Part shown: one piece after another, positions 1 to 10,384 of the stretch
Layout: every line of letters begins with the position of its first letter
Position numbering within the stretch: position 1 is the stretch's first letter
From: Azorinus chamasolen
Taxonomy: Eukaryota > Mollusca > Bivalvia > Cardiida > Solecurtidae
DNA: 64,000 bases
NCBI GenBank assembly: GCA_963576725.1
Contig: OY755236.1
Location: 69,286,379 to 69,350,378 of the forward strand
Direction: 5' to 3'
The notes under the pieces: generated by a model
What the model saw: only the letters and a program-made list of their open reading frames with translations
What the model was told of the DNA's origin: nothing
Databases searched by the model: none
Translations under genes and position numbers: made by a program

Positions 1-572
1 AACAAATGTACAATAATAACAATAATTATGACACTTTTTTCGTCGAAGTATCGACATTAAATGCCAAAAACAGTTTTGTAAAAACATAAATGAAGCCGGG
101 TCAAAGTCGCAGAATTGAAGCCGGGTCAAAACTGTAGTTGTGCACCTGTTTGCGGTGCTCTTGTTCTAAATTATGCCCTTCAGTGCTGTAGATGGGACTT
201 ACATTACAAGACGGGAAAACGTGCTCGAATTTGAAAAATAAGATCATTTGAATCGACAGTCGATATGTTAATTCAAACAGACATGGTTATTATTCTACCG
301 GAGGCTCTACATGGTCAAAATCGAATTCCGTCGTCTCGGTTTCTATTTTTAGATAGGGCCAACGTCACTCGTTAATGGAACTGAACAGGCTATATTTAGG
401 TCTATGACCATCACCGCCCTTGTAAGAGTTTATTGATTAAATTATCATGAGAGTGATAAATGTTTTAATGAAGATTTATTGTTTTATTTATTTTTATTTA
501 AAAAAGTCGTTTTATTTTTTTTTTATTTAAAAAAGTCGTCAATATAGTAGCATGAAATTTCCCTTGAAGTAT
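1..572. other. Unassigned sequence, no gene seen
   Basis: No open frame or family was recognised. The motif AAGCCGGGTCAAA occurs twice (about 92-104 and 118-130). A block ending TTTAAAAAAGTCGT is duplicated near 495-540. This stretch is less repeat-like and has more CpG than most of the window, so it may be unique flanking sequence. Confidence 0.3.
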
Positions 573-660
573 GTCTGGCCTGATAGCGTAGTGGTTACCA
601 CGGTCGCCTATCATGCAGTCAGCCCTGGTTCGATTCTCACCGCTGACGAAACTTTTTTTT
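573..660 (+). pseudogene. tRNA-Asp-like Pol III sequence (pseudo-tRNA or SINE head)
   Basis: The 75-nt body at 573-647 carries a good A box (TAGCGTAGTGG, 584-594) and B box (GGTTCGATTCT, 627-637). A T8 run at 653-660 would terminate Pol III. The anticodon loop CTATCAT would read ATC, in the tRNA-Asp style. The acceptor and anticodon stems pair poorly (only about two Watson-Crick pairs plus wobbles in the anticodon stem), so it is unlikely to be a working tRNA. A tRNA-derived SINE head or dead copy fits better. No A-rich SINE tail follows. Confidence 0.55.
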
Positions 661-895
661 CTCTCTTTTTCCTTTCTATTTTTTTTAATGACGGTTTGGG
701 TTTTTACTGGGATAGTTAATGATAATTATCCATATTAAGTGTTTTTTCTGTCAACTTATACGTTATTTTTGGTAAAACAAATTTGTAGAAAAATTAAAAA
801 AAGTTCATGTTGTAAGAAGAAATTCCTACACCTACTATACAAATAAACCTCTACTGTACATATAAACTTAGGTTTATTATGCTACCCCTTTATTA

Positions 896-918
896 CGTCA
901 CTAGCGGCTGTAGTGACG
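896..918. other. Short hairpin containing TGACG half-sites
   Basis: Stem CGTCACTA / TAGTGACG (8 bp) encloses a 7-nt loop. Each arm carries a CREB-type TGACG half-site. No nearby gene gives it a regulatory context, so it may be chance. Confidence 0.2.
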
Positions 919-1228
919 GGATAAAATATTTATCCTCTTACGTTTTGGTATCGTCAATATGCCTCTGAACCAATCAATGACCGCCCTAGACATTTGTGTC
1001 AAGTTTCATGTGATACTTCCAACAATGCATATGTCATAATAGTTTTACCAGGTATTTACTTGTTACAGTTTGCAACAGAGTTCTTTATCAGCATGCCATA
1101 GTATATTTTATTGTTTACATAGTTATTTGTTTCATAATAAATGACTATATTTTTTATTTATAGCCTTGTCTCTTTATTATCACCTTTTTAGAGAAGGGGA
1201 GTAGGATATTCATTTATCCTCATTTTTT

Positions 1229-1790
1229 TAGCTCACCAGAGCACGACGTGCTCATGCTGAGCTTTCAGGATCGTTGGATGTCCCTCGTCTGTTGTCCGTT
1301 GAGATACCACATTTTGCACTTGATCTCTAAGTAAATTGGTTTGTGTTTTGCCCTGCATGAAATTTAGGTCAATCTCGAATATGGGTCACCTGGGCTCAAA
1401 AACAAGGTCACTAGGTCAAATCTTAGAAAAATCTTGTTAATGCTCTAGAAGCTACAAATCTTATTGGATCTTACTGAAATTTTATCAGAATGTGTCTCCA
1501 TGAAATCTACGCCAAGTTCGAATATTGGTCATGTCGGGTCAAAAACTAGGTCACTAGGTCAAATCTTACAAAATCCTAAACACTCTGGAGGCCACATTTT
1601 GCACTTGATCTTTAAGTAAATTGGTTTGTGTATTGACCCTGATGAATTCTAGGTCAAGTTCGAGATCTTACTGAAATTTTATCAGAATGTTTGTCCACAT
1701 GCAATCTTGGTCAAGTTCAAATATGGATCATGTCGGGCTCGAAACTAGGTCACTACGTCATTACAACTTGAGGCTACATATCTCGTTAAG
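1229..1790 (-). mobile_element. TC-b-like element, reversed and 5' incomplete
   Basis: On the minus strand the end reads hairpin (stem GAGCAC...GTGCTC) and then TGGTGAGCTAAA, the same 3' terminus as the TC-b copies at 10385 and 42109. The body repeats ACTAGGTCACTAGGTCAAAT at about 1404, 1542 and 1740. A longer unit (CACATTTTGCACTTGATC) recurs at about 1308 and 1591. The minus-strand AACAAGAG start is not visible, so the 5' end is lost or diverged. Confidence 0.5.
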
Positions 1791-2083
1791 TTTTTAATGA
1801 AATGTTGTATTTCAATTGTCTTAACAAAACAGTTCCTTATTAAAAACCTTCCTTGTACACAAATTTCGCGGCGATCCAATGCCTTGCATCAGTATTCGTC
1901 TTGTATTGATTGGACTCACAAATTAAACCATATGACCTATTCCTCTCTGAAAATTCAGAGTTAATAGTTCCAAAATGCAATTAGGGTAGACCTGGATGAA
2001 ATGCCAAGTAATTTGACATGTCCTCTAGAGTCAACTGTTTGCAATGACAATCATGATTTTATGCAAATAATCAAGTGTTCATT

Positions 2084-2230
2084 ACAAGTGTGTTCAAAGG
2101 AACACGTGTGTCACCTACCTGCAGAAGTATGACTAGAAAAATGTTACAGACTGAAAGATAGGTGGTTGGAGATGAACAATGGAGAAGTGATCCCTAATCA
2201 TCAATCTTTTGAAACAGGTGACACAAAAAT
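2084..2230 (+). mobile_element. TC-g element, minimal copy
   Basis: It starts ACAAGTGTG with the imperfect palindrome GTGTTC-AAAG-GAACAC, then GTGTGTCACCT. It ends CAGGTGACACAAAAA, whose TGTCACCT complement lies near the start. The copy at 61463-61859 has the same start and end plus a GACA tract, which this copy lacks. It has no tandem core and may be an internal-deletion form. Confidence 0.45.
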
Positions 2231-2684
2231 TACTTTGGATCCTGATCAGATGATGGGTAACCCAGTATGTAATTGGATCAAATCTGGTTTGCTAGAATCC
2301 TCTGATCTGGGTCTACTCTGTTTGCAAATGCCATGACATTCATTTCCAGCATTCACATTAGCAGGAAGTGGATAATTAATGACAAGCAGAACACTCTGAT
2401 AAGAGTCTACATTTACAAGGCGGGGGGTAGTAAATTCAAGTTTACTCTCTGTTCTGTGTTTATTCAGATTTCAATACCTACTAAGTATACATCGAAAATA
2501 GTTATAATGAAATATGGAAGATAGAACATTGTTGCCATTTTAGAAAATAAAGAAACAGCTCTTTATAATTCATTTAGCAAACAGAGCAGATTCTGATCAG
2601 ACAGCTCCTACAGGAGCTATCTGATCTGGGTCTACTCTGTTTGCAAACATATGAAAACACATTTATATGAAGGAGAGAGTTAAC
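2231..2684 (+). mobile_element. H1 hairpin MITE copies, degenerate
   Basis: Two partial H1 units are present. The second (about 2440-2684) has the left half TTCAGATTTCAATACCTACT, the central palindrome CAGCTCCTACAGGAGCT and the right half ending AAGGAGAGAGTTAACCC. The terminal TTAA is shared with a further H1 start at 2681. H1 is non-coding. Its TTAA flanks with CCCTTT ends point to piggyBac-type mobilisation (inferred). Confidence 0.5.
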
Positions 2685-3782
2685 CCTTTACCTTATGATT
2701 ATTCATGTAAGAAATAACTAGAACCAGGCACGTACCCAGGTGGGGGGCTCGGGGGCCCGGGCCCCCCCAGCTGGCTGCCAAGATACCATTTTTATTAATG
2801 GGCCCTTTTTAGTTTTCCCTACCGTTTTGAAATTTTACCATGGCAATATTTTTAGTGACCGATATTTTCCTCCCTGTGGGAGATTATCTGTTAGTCCTCT
2901 ACACATAGACAGACCACCTTTATCACGCTGTCATGCTGTGATACACGCTTGGACTATTTTGGTATGGACCAATCAGGGTAATCCCCAGCGGAGAACACCC
3001 GAATTACGCAATCACGAGTTGGTTCCGGTTTTCGCTATACTTGAGTTTAGCAAATAAATTGTTCAGGAACCAGTCGTGACAAAATGCAAATTGCTACGTT
3101 GTCCACAAATACTACATGTGGCATGTAAATTACTCAAGCGTGGAGACAATGTCGCAAAACGAGGGGACGGGGGTGACATATCAAGACGCTAAGCAGTATG
3201 CACTTCGACCGATAAACGTTTTACTGTATTGATCAATAACTAGTAATGAAAGAATAACTCCGAACATTCCGAATGATAAAAAAGTATGAATTAATTTTTG
3301 TAAATTGAGATTGTCCTAAAAAATAGGTGAAAAACACACCTTTTGCCATTGGGAATATAGCCAAATAAAAAACCCTAAAACTTTTATTGTAAAATAAGAT
3401 AAAAATGGAATATCTTTTTCATTGTACATGTATACATATTTCTGTTATAACCAGGTGAGCGATTAAGGGCCATCATGATCCTCGTGTTAAACTGTTACAT
3501 TTAGTGTTTGTAGTTTTGATCAGGGTTGTTTTCACATTTAGAAGAAAGAACTAGTGTGATGCTATGGTTAGTTGAGTGTATATTTACTTGGATATTTTGC
3601 TTTTTTATATAATTTGGTAATGTTCAGACAAAAACCCCAAAATAATCTATGTATTTACATTTCAGTTATTTATACTTACAGAAAATCTTTTTTTTTCTTT
3701 ACCCAATCTTGAAAATAATAGTTTTTAGCCATATTGCATAAAATCAATTAATTTTGAAAATTCAAAAGGATTTTCATTATGA

Positions 3783-3829
3783 TCAAAGACCTATGATAAC
3801 ACATAGTTATCATAGGTCTTTGTTATGAT
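3783..3829. repeat. Hairpin inside the hAT-like element
   Basis: Arms ATCAAAGACCTATGATAAC and its near-complement GTTATCATAGGTCTTTGTTA flank a loop of about 6 nt. Function unknown. Confidence 0.45.
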
Positions 3830-4087
3830 CAATGAATGAAAGAATGGTCATTTTCTTTTAAAAGTAAATATATTTATATAGACAACTGATATACTTATGT
3901 TTTCTTATTTTAATAAATAAATGGAGATGATTTTCAAAAAAAAAGTTTTCTTTATTACTTTTAATTGTGTTCTTGCCAATCTTGGTAGATCAACATGCAT
4001 GTCCTTAAATAAAGACATAAGCAGATGTTAGTTCTGAGATTAATAATGCCGAGTCTGTCCATAGCATTTTTTTAAAATCATGATCAA

Positions 4088-4345
4088 ATGTCTGTCTGTT
4101 TGTCAAAGGCTAAACTTTAATCATATGTCTGTCTGCCTGTCTGTCAATGGCAAAAGTCTTTAGTCAGTCTGTCAATGGCAAAAAACTTTAACCAAGATCA
4201 CGTCTGCCAATGGAAAAAAGGCATGATCACATGTCCGTCTGTCTGTCTGTCAATGGCAAAAACCTTTAACCAAGATCACCCCTGCAATGGAAAAAAGGCA
4301 TGATCACATGTCCGTCTGTCTGTCTGTCAATGGCAAAAAACTTTA
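4088..4345 (+). repeat. Tandem repeat, about 79-bp unit
   Basis: Units contain CTGTCTGTCAATGGCAAAAA, then TTTAACCAAGATCA, then AATGGAAAAAAGGCATGATC. The period is clear between about 4191 and 4270. It lies inside the hAT-like element and includes short (CTGT)n tracts. Confidence 0.6.
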
Positions 4346-4849
4346 GCCTTGATCACAACTTTTGTGTTAGGGTGATTTGTACGAAGTCCATACATTGAAA
4401 CATTGGTGATCATTCATCATGTATTAAGTCTCTGCACCTAAACCCAGGTGTAAAAGGAGCCGATTTCCTATATTATAACATAAAATTATATATTGATAGA
4501 GTGATCCAGATAGCAGGAAATTGCACCATTCAATGCGGCATACCAAAAAAATTTCGGCTACCGGGAGGGGACACCCCTCCCGTACCCTCCCCAACTCGGC
4601 CCCCCCAGACAAAAAATTCTGAGTACGGCCCTGAGAACTATCACTGCAGGTGATTGATACCCCCACCCATCACCTTGTCAAAAGATCCAATGACTTCAAT
4701 ACAAAAAGCAATAGCTCAATAATCCTTTCATCCACACAAGAAAATTTAGTCCAACCCCAAAATGAATGACTCACATGAAAATTATGTTATACACATCTAC
4801 CCATCATTATAAATGCATACGCATAATTTGAGGTTCATTAGTGAAGAAA

Positions 4850-5640
4850 TATTGAATTAGTACTTGAGAAGTTATGCTCTGGACAAAAAATTACTTATGA
4901 AAAGTAACAAAGGGGAATAACTCCCTAAAAATGAATTTAGAGTTACAGTCCTTGTTGACTGCACATCCTCTCATGACCCTCTATCCATATATAAAGTTTC
5001 ACAGTTGTGCCTACTATACTTGCGAAGTTATGCTCCGGACAAAAAATTGCTTCTGAAAAGAAACAGAGGGGAATAACTTCCTCAAAAATGAATTTAGAGT
5101 TACAACCTTTGTTAACTGCACATCCTCTCATCACCCTCTATCCATAATATTATATTAAGTTACACAGTTGTGTCTACAATACTTGAGAAGTTATGTTCCG
5201 GACAAAAAATTGCTTCTGAAAGCAATTGAAAACAAGATGTGTTTGTGAAACACTATGCCCCGACCTTTGACCCTGAAAGATGACCTTGACCTTTGGCCCA
5301 TGGACCAGGGAGTTAAATGCATTACATCGTCTCTGTGTGGTGAACATTTGTGCCAGGTTATTTTGAAATCCATTCACAGATAAAACAGTTATAGAAGAGA
5401 CACGAAATTTGGGACGGACAGACAGACAGACGGTCGGATGGATGGAAGGACAGACAGACTGACGGAAAGACAGACAATGCGATTACTATATGCCTGTCGT
5501 TAGGGGCATAAAAATTGCTTCTAAGGGGAATAACTCCCTCAAAAATGAATTTTGAGTTACAATCCTTGTTGACTGCACATCCTCTGATCACCCGCATAAT
5601 GTGTACCAAGTTTGAAGACCATATCATGAATAGGTTTCAA
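4850..5640 (+). repeat. Tandem repeat, about 170-bp unit, interrupted
   Basis: Units contain GAAGTTATGCTCCGGACAAA, GGGGAATAACTCCCT, AATGAATTTAGAGTTACA and GACTGCACATCCTCTCATGA. Copies begin near 4865, 5025 and 5185, and a fourth resumes at 5511 after the TC-d insertion. This looks like the core of another TC-type element. The hairpin end at 6016-6040 may be its 3' terminus. Confidence 0.6.
5231..5512 (+). mobile_element. TC-d element
   Basis: It starts AACAAGATGTGTTTGTGAAA (palindrome GTGTTT-GTG-AAACAC), then ATGCCCC. The body has TGACCTTGACCTTTGG, then a GACAGACAGACGG-type tract, then TTAGGGGCATAAAA. ATGCCCC near the start complements GGGGCAT at the end. AATTGCTTCT appears on both sides, partly because the target is itself a repeat. 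A homologous copy is at 57956-58210. Confidence 0.6.
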
Positions 5641-5879
5641 AAAAATGGCATGTCCCGAAATTATGTCCCAATTAAGAGACAAAATATGAAGTTAAAAAGG
5701 GGCATAATTCTGTCAATTTTGTGCAAGAGTTATGAAACATGGAGAAGACTGTCCCCACATAACACTTATAATATGTATAACATTTGAAGGTGGTATCAAA
5801 AGAAAAAATAAAATGTCCCGGAAAAACGTGACGGACTGACGGACGTTCTTACGGAATGAGCCTTATGGGACTTTTCTTT

Positions 5880-6043
5880 TGTTTAAAAAAGTCACATAAG
5901 ACCAGAAAATAGCCCCACAAGTACAGGAAGAACAAAAAATCTTTTGATCTCAAAGTCCCAAAAGGTATCATTTTTGAGGGCGGACAGACGGACGGACAAG
6001 GTGATTCCTATAAAGCCCCACCATAGGTGGTGGGGGTATAATG
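5880..6043 (+). mobile_element. TC-type 3' terminus
   Basis: A GGGCGGACAGACGGACGGAC tract is followed by a hairpin at 6016-6035 (CCCCACC / GGTGGTGGGG) and GTATAATG. This matches the 3' layout of the TC elements, but the family differs from TC-a and TC-b. Confidence 0.45.
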
Positions 6044-6078
6044 ACATCATGTATTAAACCTGTCTATATGAAGGAAAG

Positions 6079-6300
6079 GGTTAACCCTTTACCTCATGAC
6101 TATTCATGTAAGAAATAAAGACATCATGTTTATTTATTGGCTGAATTTTTATATTGGTTAAATGGCCATGATTATTTGGCCAATAGCAGAAATTGTAAAC
6201 TCCATATTATTCCATTAGCAAACAGAGCAGACTCTGATTAGCCGACTCCTAAAGGAGTCATCAGACCATGGCCTAGTCTTCTTGCAAACGAGTTAAAAGC
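6079..6300 (+). mobile_element. H1 hairpin MITE
   Basis: It begins TTAACCCTTTACCTCATG, sharing TTAA with a fragment upstream that ends GAAGGAAAGGG. The centre is GACTCCTAAAGGAGTC and the end TTGCAAACGAGTTAA is diverged. Confidence 0.55.
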
Positions 6301-6759
6301 AATCACTGTGAAATACTGGGTTACGAATAATCAAACACAGAAATTCTTAGTCCTGTGGTGTTATTGTTCGCCAGAATACACATAAAACATTCAATGACAA
6401 GAAACTTCCAGTCAAGTGCGCAAAACAGTTCCATTAAAGGAAGCGTTGATTGACGTACCAGCTTCATTCAGAAAAGCCTCCAACCAATCAACTGAGGAAG
6501 AAAAAAACACTGGCAATTCACAGTACCAGCAACACCAATGTTTGTGAATGAATACAAGATTTTGTGCTCGGAGAAAACAAGCAATCTTGGTTCAGTATTG
6601 AGATGTCTTTTTCAGTGCTATATGGACAAAGTGAAATAGTCTGTCATTCTTTAACCCTAATACAACCCTGAATTTTCAAATGGATCATTCCAAAATTCAA
6701 ACAGGTCAAGTTATGGTGAACATTTAGGGATTTTCCTAATGAAAAAAGCAACATAAATA

Positions 6760-6850
6760 GAGTGAAATTCATGCAGAAAGCCCTTTTTGGAGCTTTTTGC
6801 ATGACTTTCACTTTGCATCAAGCAGCCACCTGCCTAAAAGCTATCAACTC
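6760..6850. repeat. Palindromic repeat related to the P1 interior
   Basis: GCAGAAAGCCCTTTTTGGAG pairs with AGCTTTTTGCATGACTTTCA and is followed by AAGCAGCCACCTGCC. Related palindromes lie at about 16375-16470, 47785-47870, 48245-48345 and 54750-54865. They match the P1 interior (AAGCAGCCACCTGCC) but lack clean P1 ends. Confidence 0.45.
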
Positions 6851-7024
6851 TTCTTTATTAAAATTCTTGTTAAGAGTCCTTTTACTGAACCTTTATTTCC
6901 CGCATTCAACTGGCTTTTAAAACAGTGATTTGCCAGAAGCAGTGAAGACTTGCTCTGTAACCAACAGAGAGACACTGTTAATTTGTACACCTTTGCAAAC
7001 AAACAATTCTGTGTTCATATGCTA

Positions 7025-7205
7025 CAGTAAAACCTCTCTATAACGGCCACTAAATTGTGTTCATTAGTTGGTATTAAGGGCAGGTGGCTGCTTAAAGCAA
7101 GGTGAAAGTAAAACTGTTGTGCTTTCACCTTGCTTAAAGCAGCCACCTGCCTTTAACACAAAATACTTGATGTAATATAGTGGCCGTTATAGAGAGGTTT
7201 TACTG
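7025..7205. mobile_element. P1 MITE (pogo/Tigger-like), complete
   Basis: The ends are CAGTAAAACCTCTCTATAAC and its exact complement, flanked by TA on both sides (7023-7024, 7206-7207). CAG-type ends with a TA duplication are typical of pogo/Tigger. The interior is a long inverted repeat (GGTGGCTGCTTAAAGCAAGG). There is no coding capacity. In most other copies the centre reads GAACGCTCCTATAGGAGCGT; this copy has a shorter centre. Confidence 0.75.
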
Positions 7206-7443
7206 TATTATAAAAATCATCTAATTACTACTGATAATGTCATTATTTCTTACATGAATATCCATAAAGTAAATGATCGTTTTATCCTTGTGCATGCTAA
7301 CCAACTGTCATCTGTAAAAACTGTCTTCTGCTACAAAAGTACTATAAACCCTTAGTCCTTTACCTATTGAACATTTATGCATGAATTGATCCCTTCATGA
7401 GTATTTATAAGTTTAATTTTATAAGGGAATTGTTGGCTTAGAA

Positions 7444-9080
7444 AACAAGAGTACCGCATACGGTACATAATACGCCCACTTGCAAACCTTCTCTGATTCA
7501 ACATGCCTTATAAGTGTTGATATTTTCTAATCTGTGCTTCAGAACTTTATTTCAAACTTTAAATTGATACTATTTTTAAAAAAAATGAAGTGAATATCTT
7601 ATCAAATAAAAAAGTTAAATAAAAAATATCCTCATATTTGCAGATTTTTGAAAAGTGCAACGGCCATAACTCTGTAAAGACAAACAGAATGAACCTCAAA
7701 ATAAACTCAGCTTCAGATTTTGTTGCTTAAACATTTCTTTTAAGTTTCATTTATATCATTTTAATAGTTTTCCCAGAAAACAAGAGACAAACTAAAAGCT
7801 GACCGACAAACAAAGCAACGAACACACAAAGTTCATGACCATAACTTTAGAATAAAATGACTTACCAAAAACCCCGCAATATATGTGAAAATTCATATTA
7901 AGGTTTAACCATACAAAAAAATTTGAAGTAAATATCATTTCAAATGAAAAAGTTATGGCCATCCTCATATATATTTGCATAGATTTGCATTATTTCTTTT
8001 AAGTGCAAGGGCCATAACTCCGAAACGGCAAATCAAATAAACCTCAGAATTGACTAAGCTTCAGGTCTTGATGCATTAAACATGTGTGTGAAGTTTCATT
8101 AATATCTCTCAAATAGTTTTCCCAGAAAACAGCGGACAAAATATATGCATATATTTGCATGATTTTTTAAGTAAAAGGGCCATAACTCTGAAACGAAAAA
8201 TCAAATAAACCTCAGAATCGACTCAGCTTCAGATCTTGATGCATTAAACATTTGTGTGAAGTTTCATTAATATCTCTCATAACAGTTTTCCCAGAAAACA
8301 GCGGACAAACTATTTGCATATATTTGCATTATTTTTTAAGTAAAAGGGTCATAACTCTGAAACGAAAAATCAAATGAACCTCAGAATCAACTCAGCTTCA
8401 GATCTTGATGCATTAAACATTTGTGTGAAGTTTCATTAATATCTCTAGAATAGTTTTCCCAGAAAACAGTGGACAAACTATATGCATATATTTGCATAAG
8501 TAAAAGGGCCATAACTCTGAAACGAAAAATCAAATGAATCTCAGAATCAACTTGGCTTCAGATATTGATGCATTAAACATTTGTGTGAAGTTTCATTAAT
8601 ATCTCTCAAATAGTTTTCCCAGAAAACAGCGGACAAACTATTTGCATATTTTTTAAGGACAAGGGCCATAACTCTGAAATGAAAAATCAAATGAACCTCA
8701 GAATCAACCCAGCTTCAGATCTTGATGCATTTAACATTTGTGTGAAGTTTCATTAATATCTCTCAAATAGTTTTCCCAGAAAACAGCGGACAAACTATTT
8801 GCATTTTTTAAGTAAAAGGGCCATAACTCCGAAACGAAAAATCAAATGAACCTCAGAATCAACTCAGCTTCAGATCTTGATACATTAAACATTTGTGTGA
8901 AGTTTCATTAATATCTGTCAAACAGTTTTCCGAGAAAACTGCGGACAAACAAAATGTTGACGGACGAATGAACGAACGAACGAATGAACGAACGAACGAA
9001 CGAATGAACGAACGAACGAACGGACGGACGGACAGGGCCACGCCAATATACGACCACCTTTATTAGGTGGGCGTATAAAA
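7444..9080 (+). mobile_element. TC-a element, tandem-core repeat (copy 1)
   Basis: It opens AACAAGAG, then the palindrome GTACCG-CATA-CGGTAC (7451-7466), then TACGCCCAC (7471-7479). The core has about six units of 155-170 bp, each with AAGGGCCATAACTCTGAAAC, GAAGTTTCATTAATATCTCT and AGTTTTCCCAGAAAACAGCG. A (GAAC)n(GGAC)n tract follows at about 8960-9033. A hairpin at 9054-9070 (CCACCT / AGGTGG) then runs into GTGGGCGTATAAAA, which complements the start. A longer copy lies at 51387-53431. It resembles bivalve pearl elements, which are Helitron-related in some views. No protein is encoded. Confidence 0.7.
8957..9033 (+). repeat. Tetranucleotide tract (GAAC/GAAT/GGAC)n
   Basis: This is the microsatellite segment of TC-a. 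It is translated as meaningless arginine/serine-rich frames on the minus strand. Confidence 0.8.
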
Positions 9081-9516
9081 ACTGCAGGATCTCATCTAAA
9101 TAATTTTATAAACAAACAGAGTAGTTAAAGTGAATTTTCTCCATTATGTTTCCTATCAAACATGTACTACTGTTTCGGGGTTTTTTGTTCTTTTTTTTTT
9201 TTATTTTTACTGATTGTACTACTGTCTTTTGTTAACTTCTGCTGCAAAAACATCTTAAACAGGTTATCCTCAAATTCTGTCGAGACACAGCGAGTACTGA
9301 CCAAAAGCTCACTTATACAATCCATTGCTATGATTCCCAAATAGTAAGAGGAGCCCTCCGAGTAGGGTCTGCACTGCTGTTTGCTTATGAAATTATAATA
9401 GATCTAACTTTTCAGTTTCTACCAAATATCAAATTAATATTCCATTAAAAATATTTAGCCGATAAATATTCAATGTGTCAATTATTGCTAACATGAATAT
9501 TGAAACAGATAAAGTG
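9081..9516. other. No feature recognised
   Basis: No repeat family or plausible exon was seen. The frame at about 9162-9344 starts in a T-run and looks non-coding. Confidence 0.3.
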
Positions 9517-9764
9517 TTAACCCATTCCCTCATAGGCTATTTTTAGATCCAACCTCTTTGAATAAATCTACTGAAAAGGAGCATTAACTGCAGAGGAAAG
9601 TATTTTTTTTTAGACTTTTGTAGTTTGAAACAACTGTGATAAATAGAGCATAAATTTTGCTCCTGTAGGAGCAATGTTTTTTTAATACTCTATTTATCAC
9701 AATGGTTTCAACAGGTGACTTTTGCAGAGGCATCAAAAGGTGTCAGTATGAGGGAATGGGTTAA
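9517..9764. mobile_element. H2 hairpin MITE
   Basis: TTAACCCATTCCCTCATAGG begins it and AGGGAATGGGTTAA ends it. The arms carry TGATAAATAGAGC and a CTCCTGTAGGAG centre. One arm has an insertion (TAAATTTTG). The H2 consensus is described at 57326. Confidence 0.65.
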
Positions 9765-10350
9765 AGGGCTGTAACTAAGCAATAAACCAGGAGAATGGAT
9801 CTGAAATCAAATTTGACAAGTGTGCTGGTATTATCATTCTTGTGTGCTAAATACAGCCATGATTCTATCAATTGATCAAGAGATACTGATCTGAAGCCAT
9901 GAAACATTGTTAAATGGACAGCTAATGCCTTGTGCTGGCTAACAAAGAATTTTTAACTGTTTTCCAATTTTCGCTAATTGCACTAATCAATATTAGCCAA
10001 CATAACAAAGCGTAAATATTTTAAAACCAGCATCTTTATTTCCTGCGGTTTTATCTCATTATGTGATTGTTCAACAGCTTGATTTGTTCAGTGCATGGAA
10101 AGGTGCAAGGAATAAAATGTTATAGGTGATCCATTAATTCCTTCCACACTAAGTAAAGAGGAGGCCCTGACATCAGACATGTTCAAGAATAGCTCCTTTA
10201 CTTCTCCACCAAACCATATGTTGTGATAATCTCGCAACATTGGATTTGGTGGGAAAATGAGGATTTTAGTATTTGGCTATGTACATTTATCGGTCATCTG
10301 AAAAATTCCTTGCCGATACAAAACTCTTAGGGTGGATTTTCTCCAGTTTT
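9765..10350. other. No feature recognised
   Basis: Neither coding potential nor a repeat family could be identified by eye. Confidence 0.3.
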
Positions 10351-10384
10351 CTAACCCTTTACTCCATGAATATTAATGTAAGAA

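Larger units (their letters stand above)
2720..4638. mobile_element. hAT-like DNA transposon, non-autonomous, 5-bp TSD
   Basis: The body spans 2725-4633 (1,909 bp). The 15-bp imperfect TIRs are CAGGCACGTACCCAG on the left and CTGAGTACGGCCCTG on the right, with three mismatches. The body is flanked by AGAAC at 2720-2724 and 4634-4638. A CAGG(G/C) start and 5-bp target duplication fit the hAT5 type. Subterminal G- and C-rich runs follow each TIR. The open frame at 2740-3057 is non-coding by content. Sequence near 3060-3180 resembles part of the second hAT-like element (32688-34266). It interrupts an H1 copy whose start is at about 2681. Confidence 0.6.

Noticed and set aside
573..647. Functional tRNA gene
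   Set aside because: A and B boxes are good but the acceptor and anticodon stems do not pair. The same holds for 40535-40606.
2740..3057. 105-codon frame with GARAPP-like start
   Set aside because: It starts within the G/C-rich subterminal region of the hAT-like element and has no domain.
5174..5627. Several overlapping minus-strand frames
   Set aside because: They follow the 170-bp tandem repeat and the TC-d insertion. The content is non-coding.
8957..9041. Arg/Ser-rich reading frame over the GAAC tract
   Set aside because: It is a microsatellite translation in TC-a.
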